Shown piece by piece: positions 6,952 through 11,175 of a stretch of 11,175 nt of DNA (positions are counted from its first letter, which is position 1; each line of letters opens with the position of its first letter). The position numbers and the translations under genes were made by a program. The notes beneath the pieces are model-generated. The model saw nothing but the letters and a program-made list of their open reading frames with translations. It searched no databases and had not been told where the DNA came from. This stretch comes from Actinobacteria bacterium UBA4719 (GTDB lineage Bacteria > Actinomycetota > Actinomycetes > Actinomycetales > Dermatophilaceae): positions 32,208 to 43,382 of the forward strand of contig DHJN01000147.1 of NCBI GenBank assembly GCA_002404345.1, written 5' to 3'.

Positions 6952-8346
6952 TCAGTCGACGAGGAAGCCCAAGAGGTCCGCCCGGGTCAGCACACCAACC
7001 GGCTTGCCGTCGCTGATGACCAGGACCGCGTCATCGGTCTCCAGGATGTGGCGAGCCGTGGACACCGGCTCGCCCGCCCCGACGAGGGGCAACGTCGGGC
7101 TCATGTGCTTCTCGACCGGGTCCGCAAGGTGTGCCGTGCCAGCGAAAAGCGCTGCCAGCAATACGCGCTCGCTGACCGAGCCGGCAACCTCACCGACCAC
7201 GACCGGAGGCTCGGCGTTGACCACGGGCATCTGCGAGACGCCATACTCGCGCAGGATCTCGATGGCGTCGCGAACGGTCTCGGTCGGGTGCGTGTGCACC
7301 AGGGACGGCAGGTCCCCGGCCTTGGCCGTGAGCACCTCACCGACCGTTCGCTCGACGTCCTGGTGGATGAAGCCGTAGGACGCCATCCAGGTGTCGTCAA
7401 AGATCTTGGACAGGTAGCCGCGACCGCTGTCCGGCAACAGCACCACGACGACGGCGTCCGCCGGCAGGTCACGGGCCGTGCGCAGGGCGGCGACGACCGC
7501 CATACCGCAGGAACCGCCCACCAGCAGGCCCTCCTCGCGTGCCAGCCGCCTCGTCATCTCAAAGGACTCGGCGTCCGACACGGCGATGACCTGGTCAACC
7601 ACGGCCGGGTCATAGGCGCGCGGCCACATGTCCTCGCCAACGCCCTCGACGAGGTACGGACGGCCGGTGCCACCGGAGTAGACCGAGCCCTCAGGGTCGG
7701 CGCCGACGATCTGAACCCGGCCGCCAGCGCGGTCTGCCGAGATCTCACGCAGGTAGCGACCGGTGCCGGTGATCGTGCCGCCGGTGCCGATGCCCGCGAC
7801 GAAGTGCGTGACCTTGCCCTCGGTGTCGGACCAGATCTCGGGACCCGTCGACAGGTAGTGGCTGTTCGGGTTCTCCGGGTTGGAGTACTGGTCGGGCTTC
7901 CAGCCGCCTTCGATCTCCTTGGCCAGCCGGTCACTGACCGAGTAGTAGGAGTCCGGGTGGTCCGGTCGGACCGACGTCGGGGTCACGACGACCTCGGCGC
8001 CGTAGGCCTTGAGCACATTGCGCTTGTCCTCGCTCACCTTGTCGGGGCAGACGAACACGCACTTGTATCCCCGGCGCTGGGCGATGAGGGCCAGCCCCAC
8101 CCCCGTGTTGCCCGAGGTGGGCTCCACGATGGTGCCGCCGGGCCTGAGCTCGCCGGAGGCCTCGGCTGCATCGATCATCCGAACGGCGATGCGGTCCTTG
8201 ACCGAACCGCCGGGGTTGAGGTACTCCACCTTGGCCAGGACGGTACAGGCCGTCAGATCTCGGCCTTCGTCGTCCTTCACCAGACGGTTCAGCTTGACCA
8301 GGGGCGTGTTCCCGACGATGTCGGTGATGTTCTCGGCATACTTCAC
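6952..8346 (-). CDS. cbs: Cystathionine beta-synthase with two CBS domains
   Basis: PLP enzyme that condenses serine (or an activated serine) with homocysteine to cystathionine, or can act as a cysteine synthase. The 464 residues comprise a fold-type II catalytic domain (1 to about 325) and a C-terminal CBS-domain pair (about 335-390 and 410-462). PLP lysine K50 is in NPGGSVKDR, the substrate loop is EPTSGNTG (75-82), and the phosphate loop is GIGTGGTITGTG (185-196). The GGSCG motif (277-281) and LLPDSGRGYLSKIF (303-316) are family marks. There is no N-terminal haem-binding region as in animal enzymes. The tandem CBS domains are the regulatory module that binds S-adenosylmethionine in some homologues and adenine nucleotides in others. 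The GTG at 8346 begins the standard MKYAENITDIVGNTPL; no clear Shine-Dalgarno precedes it. It converges with the methyltransferase gene (4 bp between stops) and diverges from the SGNH hydrolase. Confidence 0.95.
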   Translation of the reverse strand: MKYAENITDIVGNTPLVKLNRLVKDDEGRDLTACTVLAKVEYLNPGGSVKDRIAVRMIDAAEASGELRPGGTIVEPTSGNTGVGLALIAQRRGYKCVFVCPDKVSEDKRNVLKAYGAEVVVTPTSVRPDHPDSYYSVSDRLAKEIEGGWKPDQYSNPENPNSHYLSTGPEIWSDTEGKVTHFVAGIGTGGTITGTGRYLREISADRAGGRVQIVGADPEGSVYSGGTGRPYLVEGVGEDMWPRAYDPAVVDQVIAVSDAESFEMTRRLAREEGLLVGGSCGMAVVAALRTARDLPADAVVVVLLPDSGRGYLSKIFDDTWMASYGFIHQDVERTVGEVLTAKAGDLPSLVHTHPTETVRDAIEILREYGVSQMPVVNAEPPVVVGEVAGSVSERVLLAALFAGTAHLADPVEKHMSPTLPLVGAGEPVSTARHILETDDAVLVISDGKPVGVLTRADLLGFLVD

Positions 8347-8500
8347 GCCGTCATCGTCTCAGACTCTGGACAGATAGGGGGAACGCCCCTCGCCGAAATG
8401 GGGGGACATTTGGGCACAAAGACTTGGGCCGCGTCGTTTACGGTGGTGACACAGCACCAATGGGTACCGGGGGATGAGATGACGACGAAGGCTGGCTGGC
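8347..8500. promoter_or_regulatory. Divergent cbs / SGNH-hydrolase intergenic region
   Basis: These 154 bp must carry promoters for both outward-facing genes. On the plus strand TACGGT at 8439-8444 fits a TANNNT -10, but no TTGAC-like box stands 16-18 nt upstream. A 5-bp hairpin (AGGGG 8376-8380 with CCCCT 8386-8390) and G-runs are visible. No established riboswitch or operator is recognised. For the hydrolase, GAAGG at 8487-8491 serves as a plausible ribosome-binding site ahead of ATG 8501. Confidence 0.35.
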
Positions 8501-9655
8501 ATGGGTAGGGCACGACGAGCACGCAAGATCGCGGCAACGGCTGCCTATGGCGGCGGCATCGGGGCTGCCGGAATCGGCGTGCTCGGCCTGGTCGGCTACG
8601 GCGTGCTCAAGGTCGAGGCGCAGCTGGCCAGGCGCGTCGTCGGCCAGCCCTTTGAGGGCGCCCCGGACGACGATGCTCTGTATGGCTCGGGGCTCGGCCA
8701 TCCCGTCCAGCTCGTGGTGCTCGGTGACAGCAGCGCGGCGGGGATGGGCGCAGACACAGCGCAGCAGACGGTCGGCGCCATCATCGCCAACGGGGTCTCG
8801 GCACTGAGCGGGCGTCCGGTCCGGCTCACCAACGTCGCGGTGATCGGCGCCGAGTCCTCGGGCCTGGACCCCCAGCTCGCCAGCGCACTGGAAGAGGTCG
8901 CCAACCCTGACGTCGCCGTCATCCTGATCGGCGCCAACGACGTCACCCACCGCATCGACAAGTCCATTGCGGTCCGGCACCTTGAACAGACCGTCCGCGC
9001 CCTTCGCGCCGCGGACTGCGAGGTCATCGTCGGAACCTGTCCCGACCTGGGCACCATAGAGCCGGTGGCCCAGCCTCTGCGGTTACTGGCCCGCTTCTGG
9101 AGTCGCGACCTGGCCGCAGCCCAGACCGTCGCCGTGGTCGAGGCCGGTGGCCGCACGGTCTCCCTGGTCGACCTGCTCGGTCCGGAGTTCGCCGGACCCA
9201 CGCACGAGATGTTCAGCCACGACCGGTTCCACCCGTCGCCGGCTGGCTACGCCCGGGTGGCCTCGGCGCTGTTGCCCAGCGTCTGCGACGCCCTGGGGCT
9301 CTGGGCAGACCCGATCGACCGCCGTCCCGACGCTCGCCGCGGCGAACGCGTGGGGCCCGTCGCTGTGGCTGCCGTGCAGGCAGTCCGTGAACCCGGGACC
9401 GAGGTGAGCGCGACGGCAGTCGAGGGTCAGCCCCGCGGCCCCCGGGGCCGGTGGGCAGTGCTCCTTCGCCGACGCCGCCGCCCGATCACGGACCGGAGCG
9501 AGCTGGCGAACGCCACCGAGGCGACCGGCATACCCGTCGAGTCAGGCGACCCCACGACGCCGCGGACCGCGCCGGACGAGTCGGACGAGTCGGACGAGTC
9601 GGCGCCGATGGGACGAGACGAAGCCCACACCCCGGAAACCGCTGCGCCGCAATAG
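8501..9655 (+). CDS. Membrane-anchored SGNH/GDSL hydrolase (Rv1075c-like)
   Basis: Serine esterase or lipase of the SGNH superfamily, probably acting outside the membrane. Of 384 residues, 1-9 are basic (GRARRARK) and 10-37 form one hydrophobic glycine/alanine-rich segment that should be a signal anchor or uncleaved signal peptide. The catalytic domain shows block I VVLGDSSAAGMGAD with nucleophile S77, an oxyanion-type glycine near GAESSG, block III GANDVT (144-149), and block V DRFHPSPAGY (241-250) providing D241 and H244. From about 270 the chain is a charged, proline-rich, probably disordered tail with the basic run RRRRRP and three DES triplets. Position between a divergent cbs and a thiolase equals that of M. 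tuberculosis Rv1075c, an esterase of this family. The substrate is unknown; cell-envelope esters are an inference. The gap to the thiolase start is 97 bp. Confidence 0.9.
   Translation: MGRARRARKIAATAAYGGGIGAAGIGVLGLVGYGVLKVEAQLARRVVGQPFEGAPDDDALYGSGLGHPVQLVVLGDSSAAGMGADTAQQTVGAIIANGVSALSGRPVRLTNVAVIGAESSGLDPQLASALEEVANPDVAVILIGANDVTHRIDKSIAVRHLEQTVRALRAADCEVIVGTCPDLGTIEPVAQPLRLLARFWSRDLAAAQTVAVVEAGGRTVSLVDLLGPEFAGPTHEMFSHDRFHPSPAGYARVASALLPSVCDALGLWADPIDRRPDARRGERVGPVAVAAVQAVREPGTEVSATAVEGQPRGPRGRWAVLLRRRRRPITDRSELANATEATGIPVESGDPTTPRTAPDESDESDESAPMGRDEAHTPETAAPQ
9575..9601 (+). repeat. Three perfect 9-bp repeats (DES) in the hydrolase tail
   Basis: GACGAGTCG occurs three times in succession in frame, giving DESDESDES at residues 359-367 of the SGNH hydrolase, within its low-complexity C-terminal tail. 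The copies are identical, as expected for a slippage-prone tract. Confidence 0.9.
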
Positions 9656-9700
9656 CATCGGCGGCGAGTCAGGCACAGAACGGCGTCGGCCGACACCCGA

Positions 9701-9736
9701 CTCGACGTGACCAAACAGCTCGACGTGACCACACAG
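9701..9736 (+). repeat. Two tandem 18-bp units upstream of the thiolase
   Basis: Units 9701-9718 and 9719-9736 read CTCGACGTGACCAAACAG and CTCGACGTGACCACACAG, differing at one base. They end 16 bp before the thiolase ATG and just ahead of its ribosome-binding site, in the promoter or 5' leader. They may be a paired regulator site or a chance duplication; no palindrome is evident within a unit. Confidence 0.7.
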
Positions 9737-9744
9737 AAGGAAAC

Positions 9745-9750
9745 GAGGAA
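9745..9750 (+). promoter_or_regulatory. Ribosome-binding site of the thiolase gene
   Basis: GAGGAA lies just before ATG 9753, preceded by another purine stretch (GAAGGAAA at 9736-9743). It supports the start giving MSEAVIVSATRSPIG, the usual thiolase N-terminus. Confidence 0.6.
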
Positions 9751-9752
9751 AC

Positions 9753-10976
9753 ATGTCCGAAGCCGTCATCGTCTCCGCCACCCGCAGCCCCATCGGCCGA
9801 GCGTTCAAGGGCTCACTGAAAGACGTCCGCCCGGATGATCTCGCGGTTGCCGTGATCACCGCGGCGCTGGCCAAGATCCCCGGCCTGGACCCCACGCTGG
9901 TCGAAGACCTCTACCTCGGCTGTGCCGAGCCGTCCGGCGAGCAGGGCGCCAACATGGCCCGCGTCGTTGCCGTGCTCGCCGGCTTCGACCACCTCCCCGG
10001 CGCCACCATCAACCGTTTCTGTGCATCCTCGGCGCAGACGACCCGGATGGCCTTCCATGCGATCAAGGCCGGCGAGGGCGACATCTTCGTCAGCAGCGGC
10101 GTCGAGTGCGTATCGCGCTACGGCGATTTCGCCGGAGCCGGTGGCGCCCAGGCCGACAGCCAGAACCCCAGGTTTGCGCAGGCCCAGGCTCGCGGCGCCC
10201 AGATGGCTGCCGACAACTCCACCTGGACCGATCCACGCGGTCAGGGACTGCTGCCCGACATCTACATCGCGATGGGCCAGACCGCCGAGAACGTCGCAAC
10301 CTCCCGCGGCATCTCGCGGGCACGCCAGGACGAATGGGGCGTGATCAGCCAGAACCGCGCCGAGAAGGCCATCATCGACGGCTTCTTCGCCCGCGAGATC
10401 ACCCCGATCACCACGCCGGACGGCACCGTGGTCTCGACCGATGACGGCCCGCGCGCCGGTGTCACGATCGAGGCCGTCGCCGCGCTCAAACCGGTGTTCC
10501 GCGAGTCCGGCACCGTCACCGCTGGCAACTGCTGCCCGCTCAACGACGGTGCGGCTGCTGTGGTCATCATGAGCGACACCAAGGCCCGCGAGCTGGGCCT
10601 TACGCCGCTCGCCCGCGTTGTCTCCACCGGCGTGACCGCTCTCTCACCGGAGATCATGGGCATGGGCCCCGTGGAGGCCTCCCGCCTGGCGCTCGCTCGA
10701 GCGGGCATGACCATCAACGACATGGACCTGATCGAGCTCAACGAGGCGTTCGCCGTGCAGGTGCTGGCCTCGGTCGATGACCTGGGCATCGACACGGACA
10801 AGCTCAACGTCCATGGTGGTGCGATCGCCCTGGGTCACCCGTTCGGCGCCACCGGTGCTCGCATCACGACTACGCTGCTCAACGGCCTGACCGCCCGCGA
10901 CGGTCAGTTCGGCCTCGAGACGATGTGTATCGGCGGCGGCCAGGGCATGGCCATCATCTACGAACGCCTCAGCTGA
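9753..10976 (+). CDS. fadA: Acetyl-CoA C-acyltransferase (thiolase), FadA3-like
   Basis: Thiolase of 407 residues that cleaves 3-ketoacyl-CoA with CoA, or condenses acetyl-CoA units in reverse; cytoplasmic, fatty-acid degradation or related acyl-CoA metabolism. N-terminus VIVSATRSPIGRAFKGSLKD is standard. The acyl-accepting cysteine is C90 in INRFCASSAQT; the general-base residues are H362 in GGAIALGHPFGATGAR and C392 in ETMCIGGGQGMA; LIELNEAFAVQVL carries the conserved asparagine. The protein is full length with nothing missing. It follows the SGNH hydrolase on the same strand by 97 bp, and this pair next to cbs equals the M. tuberculosis Rv1074c (fadA3)-Rv1075c arrangement. No other beta-oxidation gene is in the window, so chain-length preference and pathway direction are not known. 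Confidence 0.95.
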   Translation: MSEAVIVSATRSPIGRAFKGSLKDVRPDDLAVAVITAALAKIPGLDPTLVEDLYLGCAEPSGEQGANMARVVAVLAGFDHLPGATINRFCASSAQTTRMAFHAIKAGEGDIFVSSGVECVSRYGDFAGAGGAQADSQNPRFAQAQARGAQMAADNSTWTDPRGQGLLPDIYIAMGQTAENVATSRGISRARQDEWGVISQNRAEKAIIDGFFAREITPITTPDGTVVSTDDGPRAGVTIEAVAALKPVFRESGTVTAGNCCPLNDGAAAVVIMSDTKARELGLTPLARVVSTGVTALSPEIMGMGPVEASRLALARAGMTINDMDLIELNEAFAVQVLASVDDLGIDTDKLNVHGGAIALGHPFGATGARITTTLLNGLTARDGQFGLETMCIGGGQGMAIIYERLS

Positions 10977-10989
10977 CCAGCACCCTCGC

Positions 10990-11056
10990 CTTGTTGCGCC
11001 GAGACCACCATCCTCGGGTCTGAACCGGCCTCAAACGGTGGTCTCGGCGCAACAAG
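10990..11056. repeat. Perfect 20-bp inverted repeat with 27-nt loop
   Basis: Arm 10990-11009 (CTTGTTGCGCCGAGACCACC) is exactly complementary to 11037-11056. The loop 11010-11036 shows no strong structure. The stem starts 14 bp after the thiolase stop and lies between it and a probable convergent gene, so it could end transcription from both sides. It lacks the T-run of an intrinsic terminator on either strand, and the stem is unusually long and perfect, so a repeated palindromic (REP/MITE-like) element is equally possible. Confidence 0.85.
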
Positions 11057-11090
11057 CGGGTGAAAATGCGGGGCCGGCGGGTATGTGCGG

Positions 11091-11175
11091 TCAGCGCAGC
11101 CCGCGGCGCAGGCTCGCCAGATCCTGCGCGAGCGCCGAGGTCCCCGCCGATATCCCCGCCGATGTCCCCGCCGAT
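11091..11175 (-). CDS. C-terminal end of an unidentified protein (partial)
   Basis: On the minus strand a frame enters from the right edge and stops at TGA (11091-11093), giving 27 residues: SAGTSAGISAGTS followed by ALAQDLASLRRGLR. The last part could be an amphipathic C-terminal helix; the first part is a four-residue repeat encoded by 12-bp DNA repeats. GC at third positions is high. A competing plus-strand frame from ATG 11083 (MCGQRSPRRRLARS...) also stays open to the edge, so the strand is not certain. No family is recognised. Confidence 0.4.
   Translation of the reverse strand, partial: SAGTSAGISAGTSALAQDLASLRRGLR
11140..11175. repeat. 12-bp tandem repeat running off the right edge
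   Basis: Three successive units at 11140-11151, 11152-11163 and 11164-11175 read GTCCCCGCCGAT, ATCCCCGCCGAT, GTCCCCGCCGAT. The unit is a multiple of three, so a coding frame would be kept (SAGT/SAGI on minus, VPAD/IPAD on plus). The array may continue beyond the window. Confidence 0.85.

Noticed and set aside
6751..8508. Plus-strand 585-codon open frame opposite cbs
   Set aside because: It is the longest frame in the window but antisense to an intact cbs, with no domain features of its own.
9645..9666. CGCCGC ... GCGGCG hairpin over the stop codon of the SGNH hydrolase as a terminator
   Set aside because: Only 6 bp of stem with a 10-nt loop containing the stop codon, and no T-run follows.
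9685..9694. GTCGGCCGAC 10-bp palindrome upstream of the thiolase
   Set aside because: It is perfect but short, made of G/C-rich steps common in this genome, and symmetry stops at its edges.
1..11175. CRISPR array, tRNA or rRNA genes, insertion sequence, phage or defence genes
   Set aside because: No regularly spaced repeats, cloverleaf-like or rRNA segments, transposase or integrase motifs, or known defence domains were recognised by reading the sequence.

Overview
The window is GC-rich bacterial DNA with a strong G/C bias at third codon positions, frequent GTG starts and several starts that lack a clear Shine-Dalgarno site. Gene content and order point to an actinobacterium. The protein styles (DrrAB exporter, MsrA ending in a GYCNHGP...TCPVG motif, two-CBS-domain cystathionine beta-synthase) would suit the Micrococcales/Intrasporangiaceae, but the family is a guess. 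No phage, transposase, CRISPR, toxin or secretion genes are visible. This is mostly a chromosomal housekeeping neighbourhood.

Left part (1-4905, minus strand, read right to left). A LacI-type regulator (4905-3871) is followed by a cystathionine gamma-synthase/lyase (metB, 3820-2615). Next comes a 25-codon remnant that looks like the first residues of a GlmL/MutL-type ASKHA protein (2609-2532), then a threonine ammonia-lyase with an ACT domain (ilvA, 2522-1290). After a weak hairpin and two tandem 19-bp boxes lies a DrrA-type ABC ATPase. It overlaps by 4 bp (ATGA) a DrrB-type permease that runs off the left edge.

Middle (5042-6947, plus strand). Peptide methionine sulfoxide reductase msrA is followed 13 nt later by an RsmC/RlmG-type rRNA guanine-N2 methyltransferase. 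The methyltransferase carries a three-fold 21-nt in-frame tandem repeat in its N-terminal half. It converges, with only 4 bp between stop codons, on cystathionine beta-synthase (cbs, 8346-6952, minus).

Right part (8501-11175). Divergent from cbs are a membrane-anchored SGNH/GDSL hydrolase and a FadA-type thiolase. Beyond the thiolase lies a perfect 20-bp inverted repeat with a 27-nt loop, then an unidentified reading frame entering from the right edge.

How it fits together. cbs and metB together can run transsulfuration through cystathionine. A gamma-lyase activity of MetB and the threonine ammonia-lyase would both release 2-oxobutyrate and ammonia. MsrA repairs oxidised methionine. The set thaA/fadA - GDSL hydrolase - (divergent) cbs ... 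metB mirrors the Mycobacterium tuberculosis order fadA3 (Rv1074c) - Rv1075c - cbs (Rv1077) - metB (Rv1079), with lacI, msrA and the methyltransferase placed between cbs and metB here. I see no convincing novel multi-gene system. The best second-look items are the glmL remnant, the long inverted repeat at 10990-11056, the 19-bp boxes at the DrrA start, and a recurring pattern of short tandem duplications.
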